This document shows, piece after piece, positions 1 through 8,740 of a stretch of 64,000 nt of DNA. Below the pieces are notes generated by a model that saw only the letters and a program-made list of their open reading frames with translations, was not told the DNA's origin and made no database searches. The translations under genes and the position numbers were made by a program. Within the stretch, counting starts at the first letter, position 1. Each line of letters opens with the position of its first letter. The stretch covers positions 1 to 64,000 of the forward strand of contig NZ_PSWS01000048.1 in NCBI RefSeq assembly GCF_002932875.1, written 5' to 3'. This DNA comes from Rathayibacter tritici. GTDB lineage: Bacteria; Actinomycetota; Actinomycetes; Actinomycetales; Microbacteriaceae.

Positions 1-1
1 C

Positions 2-214
2 ACTCCCCGGAAAAAATTTCACCACGGACAACATGATGACAACACACGTACAGCCAACCGATACATCTCCTCCATCCGTTCGGCGGTCGAAAGATGCATC
101 GCGCACTGGAAGAACTGGAAAATCCTCAAGACCGGCTATCGCGGACGTCTTACAGAACTTCCCAACCTCATTCGCACCGTCACCCGCCTCGAACTTTACC
201 GACTCGGCTGGTAA
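2..214 (+). mobile_element. IS transposase, C-terminal fragment (DDE_Tnp_4 / IS5-like)
   Basis: An open frame enters from the window edge and ends at TAA 212-214, giving 70 residues. It contains RSAVERCIAHWKNWKIL, then KTGYRGRL and TRLELYRLGW. This is the usual C-terminal signature of IS5-like DDE transposases: an arginine/valine-glutamate-arginine helix, then 'LK.W.IL...YR'. The catalytic DDE residues would lie upstream, outside the window, so it cannot be said whether the element is intact. No terminal inverted repeat was recognised downstream. A 33-224 ATG frame over the same DNA is a shadow. The family is fairly sure; the exact IS group is not. Confidence 0.72.
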
Positions 215-888
215 ATGCTTATGAATAACGCTCAAAGAGTCTGGAAAGCGTATGAGGATCTTGTGTCGGCTGGATTCGATAGCCAAATGGCCTGGTTTCA
301 AGTGTGCCTTCGTGGCTGTACTCCAATGCGCTCACTGGATTCTCAGCGCCGTTGACTCTTGTCTTCTCTGTCATCTTCAGCGTGATGCGGGCGGTGCGGC
401 TGGTGCACAATTTGATTGCCAGGAGGGACGCGCGGCCGGCCAAGCAAGTCGTGCTAAAGAAGATGCGGTAGTCGCGTCGAAGGTCTTCTAGCATCGATTT
501 TCTTTTGTCAGATGGTGCCCGTGCTGTCGGCCGCGGTAGAATCGAGGTCGGCAGCATGCCCGATTGTGCGATGGGTCAGTACCGTTTCGAGGGCTCGAAG
601 GTGCTCGATCGCTCCTCGATAACTCCTCGGACGCGTAGGGTGGCGCAAAGTTTGTGCCCACTGATTTGCCGGCGGTGCAGGTTGCGCCGTGCATCTTGTC
701 ACGACCACCAGGCATGCCGCGACCGCGACCGTGCTGCGCACTTTCGAGAACGTCCCCACTGGCTCAGACTTAGGGACGTCGCCGCTTTCCTCGTGGTCGC
801 GTCTCGGCCTGAGATACTCAGCGCCGTTACGAAGGGGGAGTGATTGTTGCAGGCCAACAGGAACCCCGACGGGTCCTAGGCTGGCCCG
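215..888. other. Gene-poor stretch after the IS fragment
   Basis: No convincing gene is present. On the plus strand, an ATG at 221 opens 44 codons, and a GTG at 304 in another frame opens 55 codons to TAG 469-471. The second has one hydrophobic segment (LTGFSAPLTLVFSVIF) followed by a basic tail. The two frames abut and could be one frameshifted small membrane protein. DNA before about 500 is less GC-rich than the rest of the window, as expected next to an IS. From 500 to 888 nothing was recognised on either strand. Confidence 0.35.
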
Positions 889-1509
889 ATGAGTTCCCTG
901 GCATCGACCCGCCCATTCGTGGGCGCTGCTCGCGTCGCCGTCGGTGCAGCGGCGATCGCGGTGATCCTCCACACTTACGCGCTGAGCATCGCGGTCGGCG
1001 ATTCAAATCCGTTCGACTACTTCGGCTACTTCACGAACCAGACCAGCCTCCTCGCGAGCGCGGTGCTGATCGTCGCGGGATCGGTCGCGCTTGCCCGCCG
1101 TCCGACTCCGGTGTGGCTGAGCTACGTCCGTGGCGCATCGACGGCTTACCTGATCGTCGTCGCCGTGATCTACAACACCCTCGTTCCCGGGACCGGCTCG
1201 GCCCCGCCCTGGGTCAGCGCCGTCCTGCACCTGGTGCTTCCCGCGCTCGTCCTCCTCGACTGGACCGTCGCCGCTGACTGCGGACCGCTCTCCTGGCGTC
1301 GGCTGTGGGTGCTCCTGCCCTACCCGATCATCTGGGTCATCGTCGTGCTTGTTCGCGGAGCAACCGACGGGTGGGTGCCGTATGGCTTCCTACTCCCCGC
1401 TAACGGGGCGCTGTCGCTCGTCGTGCACGTCGCCGGCCTGACCTGCGCGGTGCTGCTCGCCGGCGCGCTCGCCTGGGCATTGAGCCGACGCCGCAGATCG
1501 GCCGGCTGA
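889..1509 (+). CDS. Pr6Pr-type integral membrane protein
   Basis: 206 residues with about six hydrophobic segments. NPFDYFGYFTNQTSLL after the first helix, a conserved RG before the third, and VLHLVLPALVLLDW in the middle are features of the Pr6Pr (FAR-17a/AIG1-like) membrane family common in actinobacteria. The biochemical role is unknown. The ATG at 889 lies just before the first helix. The C-terminus is a short basic tail (SRRRRSAG). It stands alone: the upstream region is gene-poor and the next gene is convergent. The family call is fairly confident; function is not assigned. Confidence 0.7.
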   Translation: MSSLASTRPFVGAARVAVGAAAIAVILHTYALSIAVGDSNPFDYFGYFTNQTSLLASAVLIVAGSVALARRPTPVWLSYVRGASTAYLIVVAVIYNTLVPGTGSAPPWVSAVLHLVLPALVLLDWTVAADCGPLSWRRLWVLLPYPIIWVIVVLVRGATDGWVPYGFLLPANGALSLVVHVAGLTCAVLLAGALAWALSRRRRSAG

Positions 1510-1533
1510 TCTCCTGTCCTCCGTCGCCGTGGA

Positions 1534-2076
1534 TCACGAGCGGTGCTGACTCTCGACGTTGGGAGCGCCACCTCTCGTGTGGGTCGCGACTCGGCCCCGG
1601 CGGGCTTTGAGCACGCGGAACACGAGATTGATCACCAGCAACCCCGCTCCAGCCGGGATGGCGCCGGCCGTGAGAATCAACGCTTGGAAAAGGAGCGGCT
1701 GGCTCATCGGCACTGGGATCAACGACGGCGGAAAGACGACGTTCTCGAGCAGGACGGGAAAAAGGCCGATAGCGATCCCGCACCAGAGGGCACTCACTAC
1801 AGCTGGAAGCCACGCGACGAGAACAGGCCGACGCGAGAGCCTCCGGGGAGCGACGTACCCACCGACAGCGGCAACGACAATCGAGATGACGGCACCTACC
1901 CCGCCGGCGCCGATCGCGATGGCCCCCTCGGATGGATCCGCGTCCGTGATCCCCAGAGCCACTATGAAGCTGCTGAACATCAGAACCACGGCGGCGAGCA
2001 CGGTGACCACGCCGGCGGCGGTCCAGCCGATGAACGCGTTCACAGATCCATCGGGTGCTGGAGTCGCCGCCCGCAA
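1534..2076 (-). CDS. Hypothetical membrane protein downstream of a dead sigma gene
   Basis: About 180 residues with four hydrophobic segments, including AAGVVTVLAAVVLMF and VGAVISIVVAAVGGY. No known family was recognised. The start is uncertain. TTG 2074-2076 opens ...LRAATPAPDGSVNAF, a GTG lies 10 codons in, and no ATG is in frame upstream, although the frame stays open to about 2250. An ATG overlapping the stop of the upstream sigma gene (ATGA at 2102-2105) is out of frame and stops after 21 codons. This suggests the native start was coupled to the sigma gene and has been frameshifted. The pairing hints at a membrane anti-sigma-like partner, which is inference only. Confidence 0.5.
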   Translation of the reverse strand: MRAATPAPDGSVNAFIGWTAAGVVTVLAAVVLMFSSFIVALGITDADPSEGAIAIGAGGVGAVISIVVAAVGGYVAPRRLSRRPVLVAWLPAVVSALWCGIAIGLFPVLLENVVFPPSLIPVPMSQPLLFQALILTAGAIPAGAGLLVINLVFRVLKARRGRVATHTRGGAPNVESQHRS

Positions 2077-2101
2077 GTCGGTATCGACGTCTGTTGCTTG
2101 C

Positions 2102-2464
2102 TCATTCGTTGGTGGGGCCTCGATGGTGTTCGCGTGGTCGGAGGACGGCTTGAAGTCGGAGAGTGGCTCGTAGGTGTTGGCCGCGTGCGGTCGATTCGCT
2201 GACTCCGAGGATTGTCGCGGCCTCGGGGAGGGTAAAGCCGTCCCAGAGCATGAGCCGGATCAGTTCGGACTGATACTTCGGGAGCGAGTCGAGAGCTGTG
2301 CGGATGTGGCGGGTGTTCGCGTCGACCGGATCGGGTCGGTGGGTGTCGAAGTGCTGGCGGAGTTTCTAGGTGAGGCCGTCGTTCCGGATGGCTCCTCGTG
2401 CGGTGTTCGAGTGGACTCTGCGGGCGACGCCTAACAAGCGGTCAGAACTTTGGCAAATCGGGCA
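2102..2464 (-). pseudogene. ECF sigma factor pseudogene (regions 2/3 to 4)
   Basis: Minus-strand translation gives RLLGVARRVHSNTARG, resembling the end of sigma region 2. It is followed by an in-frame TAG at 2366-2368, then DPVDANTRHIRTALDSLP and LIRLMLWDGFTLPEAATILG, a clear sigma region 4 helix-turn-helix. It ends at TGA 2102-2104. Above 2465 the frame is closed by a TGA and no N-terminal region 2 can be found, so the gene is both truncated and interrupted. A membrane protein follows immediately. The identity as an ECF sigma remnant is well supported by the region 4 pattern. Confidence 0.7.
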
Positions 2465-2811
2465 TCATTTCGCGGTTCTCGTGGGAACATCGGTGCCGTC
2501 CACTAAGACCGTTCGGCCTAAGACAGCTGCCTCCCCCCGGGTAGGTAGCAGGCCTGCTCGATCACCGGGGAAGCAACCCGGGGGCGGGAGACTTCACCTA
2601 CGAGGAACTCTTTCTGGGCGTTGTCAGTAGCTACGCGGTGCTCCGCACCCACGCGATGCTCGGCACTTACCTGTAGGACTGCGACGACGTGCTTCGAGAG
2701 CATGTCCGCGTAGCCCTCCTCGGGTTCTCACGGGCGCCGGAGGGGCGCTCGCGGGCGTTCGCCCAGACGACTCCGCCATGATCGAGGCTGGTACTCGACG
2801 GAAGGTTATCT
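2465..2811. other. Intergenic stretch with a possible degraded plus-strand frame
   Basis: A plus-strand frame from about 2587 reads GDFTYEELFLGVVSSYAVLR, is stopped by TAG 2674-2676, and then continues as DCDDVLREHVRVALLGF to TGA at about 2781. It has an amphipathic, protein-like composition but no recognised family. It could be another broken gene in this decayed corner of the window. No promoter or RNA feature was recognised apart from the ribosome binding site of the next gene. Confidence 0.25.
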
Positions 2812-3618
2812 GTGAGCATGTTCAAGCGCGTTCTCGGCATGGCGTCGAAGGCGCTCGATTCCAAGGGTGGATCGTCTTCGGGCGGAACGACCGACTGGCG
2901 CGATCTGGTGCGCACGGCCGCCGACAGGGTGACGGGCGACGCCCGGACCGGGCAGCCGCCGCACGGATCCGCGCAGCCGCGTTCCTCCGCCCGCCCTCAG
3001 GACGCCCGGCCCGGGCATCAGCCTGTGGTGACGCAGGAGGACCGCGCGGCGATCGCGCGCTACGACTACCTCCTCCGCACCGCCGACCCGGAGCAGCTGG
3101 AGCAGGTGCACCGCGATGCGTTCGCGAAGCTGACGCCGGCGCAGCGCGCCCAGGTGGAGGTGCGCCTCCGAGACGAGCTGCCCGCGAACGAGCAGCCGCG
3201 TTCCTCCGCCCCCGACGACCTCGCGCGCGCGGCCACGCGGGGCGAGGCGAACAACCCGGGATTCCTGAAAAACATGTTCTCGAAGCCGGGGACCCGCGGC
3301 GCCCTCGCGGGCACGGGCGTCGGAGCCGCGGCGGGCATCGGGCTCGGAGCGGCGGGCGGACTGCTTGCGGCGGTCGCCGGTAGCGCGGTGATCAGCAGCG
3401 TCGCGGGTCCGCTCCTGGCGCAGGCTTCGGGCCTCGGAGTGGACTTCGAGAACCTGGCCGGCGGGTTCGGCGACCTGGGTGAGTTCGGTGACATCACCGG
3501 CGGTGCGGGCGAGTTCGTCTCCGGCGCGGGCGAGCACCTGTCGGGGCTCGGGGAGCAGGTGTCGGAGTTCGGCTCGGACTTCCCACTGCCGGGACTCGGC
3601 GACCTCTTCGACCGCTAG
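2812..3618 (+). CDS. Hypothetical protein with a glycine-rich hydrophobic segment
   Basis: 268 residues. The N-terminus is polar (MSMFKRVLGMASKAL, then a Ser/Gly/Arg/Pro linker). Residues about 85-125 form a charged helical region (EDRAAIARYDYLLRTADPEQ). Residues about 162-205 are a glycine/alanine-rich hydrophobic stretch resembling a glycine zipper. The last 60 residues are Gly/Phe/Glu-rich repeats (GGFGDLGEF, GAGEFVSGAGEHLSGLGEQ). No enzyme motif is visible. GTG 2812 is preceded by GGAAGG; ATG 2818 is an alternative. The stop overlaps the convergent gene's stop at CTAG. Function unknown. Confidence 0.6.
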   Translation: MSMFKRVLGMASKALDSKGGSSSGGTTDWRDLVRTAADRVTGDARTGQPPHGSAQPRSSARPQDARPGHQPVVTQEDRAAIARYDYLLRTADPEQLEQVHRDAFAKLTPAQRAQVEVRLRDELPANEQPRSSAPDDLARAATRGEANNPGFLKNMFSKPGTRGALAGTGVGAAAGIGLGAAGGLLAAVAGSAVISSVAGPLLAQASGLGVDFENLAGGFGDLGEFGDITGGAGEFVSGAGEHLSGLGEQVSEFGSDFPLPGLGDLFDR

Positions 3619-4028
3619 GCGGTCTCAGCCGGAGCGGCCCGGCGGCGGAGGAACGGCGACACGATCGCGAGGGCCGCTCCGAGCACGAACAGCACCGCGC
3701 CGACGATCGCCACGGCGGTCGTCGACCAGTCCGGGCGGTCAACAACGGTCGTGCCGTCGAGCAGCGTCCACTCGCAGGCCGCGCCGAGGGGCCACCACGA
3801 CCAGAAGCCGCGTACCAGCTGGCCGGCTTCGGGAGGGACGCCGCCGAGGCTCCCCCGGCAGAGGTCGTCGAAGCCCTGGGCGCTGAGGGTCGCGTATTGC
3901 GCCGGCACGAGTGCGAGTGCGGCGAGGCCGGTGAGGACCAGAACCAGGCCCGCGAGGAGCGCGAGGCGGGCGGTCGTCACTCGCCGCTTCGTCGGGGTCC
4001 GGGCGGGAGCGGGCGGCGTCTCGGTCAT
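3615..4028 (-). CDS. Hypothetical two-helix membrane protein
   Basis: 137 residues. A Pro/Thr/Arg-rich cytoplasmic N-terminus precedes one helix (LALLAGLVLVLTGLAALAL). A roughly 55-residue extracytoplasmic loop follows with two cysteines (LCRGSLGG and AACEWTL). A second helix (VAIVGAVLFVLGAALAIV) and a basic C-terminus complete it. The paired cysteines outside the membrane could form a disulfide. No family recognised. ATG at 4028; it converges on the preceding gene and overlaps it by four bases at the stop. Confidence 0.6.
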   Translation of the reverse strand: MTETPPAPARTPTKRRVTTARLALLAGLVLVLTGLAALALVPAQYATLSAQGFDDLCRGSLGGVPPEAGQLVRGFWSWWPLGAACEWTLLDGTTVVDRPDWSTTAVAIVGAVLFVLGAALAIVSPFLRRRAAPAETA

Positions 4029-4400
4029 CGTCCGATGGTGTCATGAGCGGAGGGGGACGGGGCGGGCCGACGGAACCGAGGGGGAAAGGCGTGCATCAGT
4101 GCGATGCCGCCCTCTGCTTGACGGCTGCGCCTCGGTTGCGCGCACGTCACCAGAGTCCGCCCTTCGCGCTCAGTCCGGGGTGGGTGGACGCGATGAGGAG
4201 GAGGGAGAACGACGCGACCCCGAACGCGGAGATCACCACGAGGGCGGCGGCGCTGCCACGTGCAGCGCTGAGTCGACCGAGCAGGGGGTGCTCCCTCCTC
4301 GGAGCCGCCGGTGTGCACCGAACGGCCCGGTCGAGGAAGGCGTGGGACGAAGGGGGTTGCACGAGGTGCGCGGAGTCGGCGGCGTCGTACCCTCGTCTGC

Positions 4401-4778
4401 ATGGGTGTCGTGTTCTCACTGCTGGTCATCGTCCTGACCGTTCTCGCGCTGGTCGACGTCGTTCGGCAGCCCGACAACGTCGTCCGGAATCTGCCGAAGA
4501 TCGTGTGGATCCTGCTGATCTTCTTCCTCCCGATCATCGGCGTCTCGCTGTGGTTCCTGCTCGGCCACGAGTGGAAGCGGGGCGACGGCGGCTCGTTCGT
4601 TCCCGGCGGCCGTGTGCCCCGCCGCCGGAAGCAGGCGCCGCCGCCGATCGTGGTCCGGCCCGCTCCCAAGAGCACGGAGGAGCAGCTGGCCGATCTCGAG
4701 CGCGAGGAGGCGCACTATGCGCGGCTCGCCGAGGAGCAGCGTCGCCGCCGCGAGGGGGAGCGGCCGCTCGACGCGTGA
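4401..4778 (+). CDS. PLDc_N-domain small membrane protein
   Basis: 125 residues. Two hydrophobic segments frame the motif VVRNLPKIVWILLIFFLP, then GVSLWFLLG. This is the PLD nuclease N-terminal (PLDc_N) hairpin found in small actinobacterial membrane proteins and at the N-terminus of cardiolipin synthases. No HKD catalytic motif follows; the rest is a basic, then Glu/Arg-rich coiled-coil-like tail (EEQLADLEREEAHYARLAEE). ATG 4401 starts directly at the first helix; an upstream in-frame start at 4311 would add an Arg-rich, unlikely leader. Role unknown, presumably membrane-associated. Confidence 0.7.
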   Translation: MGVVFSLLVIVLTVLALVDVVRQPDNVVRNLPKIVWILLIFFLPIIGVSLWFLLGHEWKRGDGGSFVPGGRVPRRRKQAPPPIVVRPAPKSTEEQLADLEREEAHYARLAEEQRRRREGERPLDA

Positions 4779-4797
4779 GCGGCCGCTCCGATCGGAG

Positions 4798-5697
4798 CTA
4801 CCTCGCGAAGTCCGAAGCGCCCCACTGGATAGCGGCGATCTTCGCCTGGCCTACGACGCTGGGGTGGAAGTCATCGACCGTGCTGATCACGTCTTCGGTG
4901 ATGGGGGCGGCGGTGAGCGCACCGCCGTCCCAGTCGCAGAGCGGGCCGTCAAGGGTGCAGGCGTGCTGCAGGGCGGAGTTGTACTGCTCAGTCCGCGTCG
5001 CGGCTGCCTTGACGGAGGCGGCCGCGGCCGTGCTGTTCAGCGCGCTGCCGTCGGCGCCGACTCCGCGGGTGGTCCGGCAGGCGTTGGCGGCGGGCCAGAT
5101 CACACCTCCGGGTCCGTTCTTGACGACCGACCACTCGGCGGCGATGTTGGGCGTCGACGAGAGGACGATGTGGGCGGTGGGCCAGGCGGTGCGGATGCGA
5201 GTGATCGCAGAGAACGCTGCGGACTGGAAGGCGTCGGCCGGGGTCATCGTGTATCCGTCGGCGGCGACGGCGTTCGTGGGTGCGCACAGATCGTTCCCGC
5301 CGATCAGCAGGGTGACCACATCCGCATGCACACCGGCGGCGACCGCGGCATCCACATGCGAGGGGACCTGCGCGAGGACATCGCCGCTGTGCGAGTAGTT
5401 CGCGGTCGTGATCTGCGTGCCGGGACGCGCCGCGCCCAGTCGTGTGGCGAACGAGTTCACTTCGGGGTTCGTGCCGGTGGACCAGCTGTTGCTGGGACAG
5501 TCCGCCAAGGAGCCACAGGTCGCGTAGCCCTGGGTGATCGAGTCGCCGAGGCTCACCACCGAGAGGGTGTGCGGAGCGCAGGCGCTGGCGGCCTGTGCAG
5601 GGACCAGAGCGGCAGCGAGGGCGACGGCTGCGCCGACGGCAAGAGCCCGCGCGCGGCGGGTCCTGGCGTGTCGACGGAGGGACGGGAACAGGCGCAT
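4798..5697 (-). CDS. Secreted SGNH/GDSL-family hydrolase
   Basis: 299 residues from ATG 5697 (TTG 5703 is two codons upstream). A basic N-region and hydrophobic core end at about AQAASA, a type I signal peptide. The SGNH blocks are visible: VVSLGDSITQGY with nucleophile Ser53, LLIGGNDLC with the oxyanion Asn, and VDDFHPS carrying the catalytic Asp/His. Six or more cysteines suggest an extracellular fold. Family members are esterases or lipases acting on acyl or acetyl esters; the substrate is not predictable. It is paralogous to the gene at 38157-39362, sharing the CGxxxDCxxNSW-like region and the DGY block, but lacks that gene's Ig-like C-terminus. Confidence 0.85.
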   Translation of the reverse strand: MRLFPSLRRHARTRRARALAVGAAVALAAALVPAQAASACAPHTLSVVSLGDSITQGYATCGSLADCPSNSWSTGTNPEVNSFATRLGAARPGTQITTANYSHSGDVLAQVPSHVDAAVAAGVHADVVTLLIGGNDLCAPTNAVAADGYTMTPADAFQSAAFSAITRIRTAWPTAHIVLSSTPNIAAEWSVVKNGPGGVIWPAANACRTTRGVGADGSALNSTAAAASVKAAATRTEQYNSALQHACTLDGPLCDWDGGALTAAPITEDVISTVDDFHPSVVGQAKIAAIQWGASDFAR

Positions 5698-5703
5698 GAT
5701 CAA

Positions 5704-6040
5704 CCAATCTCTAGGAGTGCAACGGTGAGAAACCGTCGGTCATGAGACTAGGGGCGACGTGCAGCGTTTGTCCCTGAAATGATGACCAAAGAACGAGTCC
5801 CGTCAGTACAGACTTCTCCTCGCGCAACGGCAGCAGCTCGGTGTGCACGGCCGTCGCGATCACGGCGATGAGGGCAGCCGCCGCGACGATGAGACGGACC
5901 AGCGCGACCGGTCGGCGACCCGCGTGCACCCACGAAGAGGGGGAGAGCGGGGTCGTCGCTCGAACGTAGCGCCGGAGCGCTCAACGCCCGGGCCCATGCT
6001 CTGGGCGCGACGCTGCCGGGGCCGGTGTTTGAGGGCCGGA
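5704..6040. other. Intergenic stretch with one weak hydrophobic frame
   Basis: On the minus strand, GTG 5929 opens 72 codons to 5711 with one hydrophobic segment (LVRLIVAAAALIAVIATAV). It has no clear ribosome binding site and no recognised family. It may be a truncated membrane gene or chance. Nothing else was found between the SGNH gene's start and the small gene ending at 6041. Confidence 0.25.
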
Positions 6041-6264
6041 TCAGGCCGGGATCTTCGCCCCCAGCAGGTTCGCGGCCGCCTCCGCTGCGCGCTCGGCCTC
6101 CTCGACGCTGGAGAAGGGCCCGGTGGAGACGAGGGACGGCGCGCTGGTCAGGCGGGGGTCGATCTCGAGTCGGAACCGGGGCAGCTCCGCTCCGGGAACG
6201 ACGACAATCCTGACTCCGTTCCGGCTCCATCGCGCGGGTTGGATCGAAGAAATCTGTGTCATGG
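6041..6264 (-). CDS. Small hypothetical protein
   Basis: 74 residues from ATG 6264, with GCGGAGAG six bases upstream. It reads as a short beta-hairpin-like start (SIQPARWSRNGVRIVVVPG) followed by an amphipathic, alanine-rich helix (SSVEEAERAAEAAANLLGA). No family recognised and no membrane segment. It lies between a MarR regulator and the SGNH gene, all on the minus strand with gaps, so an operon is not evident. Confidence 0.5.
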
Positions 6265-6388
6265 TGCTCTCCGCTTTCGCGATCATCCGCACAGGTGGCT
6301 GACGCCTCGACCGTGCTGGTGTCACGCTACGACCGGTAGTGATCTCTCCGAACGGGCTTGATTTCTCAGGCTCGGCGGGCGTATCGGG

Positions 6389-6886
6389 TCAGTGCAGCCG
6401 GTCGAGGGTGTCGCTGATCCGGCGCAGGCACTCGATCAGCACCGACATCTGTGCGGCGTCGAGATCGGCCAGCACCTCGCTCTCAGCAGCGACCAGGTTG
6501 CGCATCGCCTCGTCGACGCGTTTGGAGCCTCGCGGGGTGAGCGAGACGATCTTGCTCCGGGAGTCCGCGGCGTTCTGCTCGCGGACCACGAGCCCGCGGG
6601 CTCCGAGCCGGTCGACGCGGCTGGCGAGGTTACCGCTGGAGAGGGCCAGGTGCGTGGCGAGCGCCGAGGGGGTCATCCCGCCCGGTCCACGCTGGCGCAG
6701 CAGCGAGAGGAGCTCGAACTCCCACGGGGCGAGGTCGCTGACGGCGAAGGACTGGCGCCGCACCTCCTGCACGCGCGGACTGAGCCGACGCAGACGCGAG
6801 ACGACGTCGAGCGGCGCGAAATCGAGTTCGGGCAGGGCACCGGCCCACGCGTCGATCACCAGATCGACATCGTCGTCTTCGCGCAT
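6389..6886 (-). CDS. MarR-family transcriptional regulator
   Basis: 165 residues. The winged helix-turn-helix runs over about residues 50-130: LAPWEFELLSLLRQRGPGG, then SALATHLALSSGNLASRVDRL as the recognition helix, and the wing EQNAADSRSKIVSLTPRG. 'DSRSK...LT..G' is the MarR wing signature. Flanking helices at both ends would make the dimer interface. MarR proteins usually repress a neighbouring gene in a ligand-sensitive way. Neighbours are a small unknown gene downstream and a DUF4287 gene upstream, so the target is not obvious. Confidence 0.88.
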   Translation of the reverse strand: MREDDDVDLVIDAWAGALPELDFAPLDVVSRLRRLSPRVQEVRRQSFAVSDLAPWEFELLSLLRQRGPGGMTPSALATHLALSSGNLASRVDRLGARGLVVREQNAADSRSKIVSLTPRGSKRVDEAMRNLVAAESEVLADLDAAQMSVLIECLRRISDTLDRLH

Positions 6887-7025
6887 TCCCTGATTATCCC
6901 GGGTGGCGCGGACGGCGACGACGGGTGGCTCGCGGCGGTAGACGGGCCTAGCCTGTGCGGATGACCGGCTCGGATGCGGGCTCGAGGTCGGCGGCGCAGG
7001 GGCGAACGGCGCAGGGGCGCGGGGC

Positions 7026-7271
7026 TCAGGCGCGGGCGGCCCGCACGTACGCGACGATCGCGTTCGCGTGGCCGTGCCCGAGGCCGTGCTCGGTCTTCAG
7101 CCAGGTGACGACCCGTAGGTGCGGCTCGGTGCGCAGGCGTTCGTCGGCGAGGTCGAGCCAGTCCTGGACGGGGCGGCCGTGGGTCTTCTCGATGCTCGGG
7201 AAGTAGGAGGCGGGGCCCGTCGGTTTCGCGCCGTCGGCGGGCGGTTCAGGAGCGAGCACGCGGTCGGTCAT
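7026..7271 (-). CDS. DUF4287-domain protein
   Basis: 81 residues. The segment ASYFPSIEKTHGRPVQDWLDL followed by LKTEHGLGHGHANAIVAYVRA is the complete DUF4287 signature. Family members are small soluble proteins, sometimes fused to DUF5655. Function unknown. ATG 7271. The downstream monooxygenase gene starts only after its own upstream partner, so no operon with this gene is apparent. Confidence 0.8.
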   Translation of the reverse strand: MTDRVLAPEPPADGAKPTGPASYFPSIEKTHGRPVQDWLDLADERLRTEPHLRVVTWLKTEHGLGHGHANAIVAYVRAARA

Positions 7272-7294
7272 GCGGTCACGATAGCGAGCGCGCG

Positions 7295-8740
7295 TCAGTG
7301 CGTGTAGGCGGAGGGGTCAAAGCGGCCGAGCTCCTCGCGGAAGGCGAAGGCGAAGTCGGGCCAGAGCAGGGTCAGGCGTCGGTTCTCGTCGAGGTACCAG
7401 CTCTCGCAGCCGCCGTTGGTCCAGACGGTGTCAGCGCTCAGGGAGTCCAGGCGGGCGACGGAGGCGGCCTCGGCCTCGGCGGTGACCTCGAGGACCTCCG
7501 CTCCGGCGGCGTCGCGGTGGTCGAGGGCGGCCAGGACGTAGTCGATCTGTGTCTCGATCATGTGCACGGCGGAGTTGTGGCCGAGGCTCGCGTTAGGGCC
7601 GTTGACGACGAAGAGGCTGGGGAAGCCGTGCACCGCGGTGGACTCGTAGGCCGCCATCCCGTCGGCCCAGCGATCGGCGAGGAGCAGACCGTCGCGGCCG
7701 CGGATCCGCCGGGCGAAGGGCGGCCGTGTAGAGAGGAAGCCGGTGGCGAAGACGAGGACGTCGACCTCGTGCCGGACGCCGTCATCGCCGAGGGCCGCGC
7801 CCGCCTCGACGCGCCGCAGCGGGCCGGGGACGACGCTGACGTGCGGCTGCGCGAGAGCTGGGTAGTAGTCGTCCGAGAGGAGGACCCGCTTGCAGCCGAT
7901 CTCGTAGTTCGGCGTGAGGACGGCGCGCAGCTCGGGATCGGCGACCTGCTCGGCCAGGTGGTCCAGCGCCTCCGCCCGGAGCCGATCGATCACCTCGGGG
8001 ACGGCGACCCGGCCGGCGAAGCCGAGTTCGGCCCGCCAGAACAGCTGCTCGCGGAGGCGGGAGAGGGCTCCGGGCGCGCGGGAGAGGGTGCGGCGCTCCT
8101 GCGGCGGGTAGGCGCGGTTTCGCCGCGGGACGACGTACGGGGCCGAGCGTTGGAAGAGCACCACCTCGGCCGCACGCTCCGCGAGGTGCGGCACGATCTG
8201 CACAGCGGAGGCGCCCGAACCGACGATCCCGACGCGCGCCCCGTCGAGGTCGACGTCCTCGCGCCAGCGCGCGGAGTGGAAGGCCGGCCCGTCGAACGTG
8301 TCGAGCCCCGGCACAGCCGGGAGCCGCGGCTCGGAAAGGCGTCCCGCGCACACGAGCAGGACGGCAGCGGAGTAGTCGCCGCTCGAGGTGCGCACCCGCC
8401 AGCGTTGCGACTGCTCGTCGAAGACCGCCTCGAGGACCTCGGTGCCCAGCCGGAGCCGCGGCGCGAGGCCCTCCCGCTCGACGACCCGCTCCAGGTAGGC
8501 CTGGATCTCGGCTCCGGGGGCGTACAGCGTCGACCAGTCGGCCTCGGGGGCGAACGAGTAGGAGTAGAGGTGCGAGGGGATGTCGCAGGAGACGCCCGGA
8601 TAGACGTTGTCGCGCCAGGTGCCGCCGATCCGCTCCGCGCGTTCCAGTACGACGAAGGAGGTGCCGCCGCGTCGCTCGAGGCGCACGGCGGCACCGAGGC
8701 CGGCGAATCCGGCTCCGATCACGACGACGTCGACGTCCAT
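7295..8740 (-). CDS. Flavin-containing (Baeyer-Villiger-type) monooxygenase
   Basis: 481 residues. VVVIGAGFAGLGAAVRLER at the N-terminus is the FAD-binding Rossmann motif. GGTWRDNVYPGVSCDIPSHLY is the typical BVMO/FMO block after it. VGIVGSGASAVQIVPHLA at about residue 185 is the NADPH-binding motif, and VDVLVFATGF near residue 350 is the conserved ATG region. These enzymes insert oxygen next to ketones or oxidise N/S atoms. The ATG overlaps the upstream hydrolase's TGA by one base (TGATG), so the two are translationally coupled. A BVMO next to an esterase-like hydrolase is a familiar ketone-to-ester-to-acid pairing. Substrate unknown. Confidence 0.87.
   Translation of the reverse strand: MDVDVVVIGAGFAGLGAAVRLERRGGTSFVVLERAERIGGTWRDNVYPGVSCDIPSHLYSYSFAPEADWSTLYAPGAEIQAYLERVVEREGLAPRLRLGTEVLEAVFDEQSQRWRVRTSSGDYSAAVLLVCAGRLSEPRLPAVPGLDTFDGPAFHSARWREDVDLDGARVGIVGSGASAVQIVPHLAERAAEVVLFQRSAPYVVPRRNRAYPPQERRTLSRAPGALSRLREQLFWRAELGFAGRVAVPEVIDRLRAEALDHLAEQVADPELRAVLTPNYEIGCKRVLLSDDYYPALAQPHVSVVPGPLRRVEAGAALGDDGVRHEVDVLVFATGFLSTRPPFARRIRGRDGLLLADRWADGMAAYESTAVHGFPSLFVVNGPNASLGHNSAVHMIETQIDYVLAALDHRDAAGAEVLEVTAEAEAASVARLDSLSADTVWTNGGCESWYLDENRRLTLLWPDFAFAFREELGRFDPSAYTH

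Noticed and set aside
5711..5929. 72-codon minus-strand frame with a hydrophobic segment
   Set aside because: GTG start without ribosome binding site, no family, and abrupt C-terminus; kept only as a note in the gap entry.
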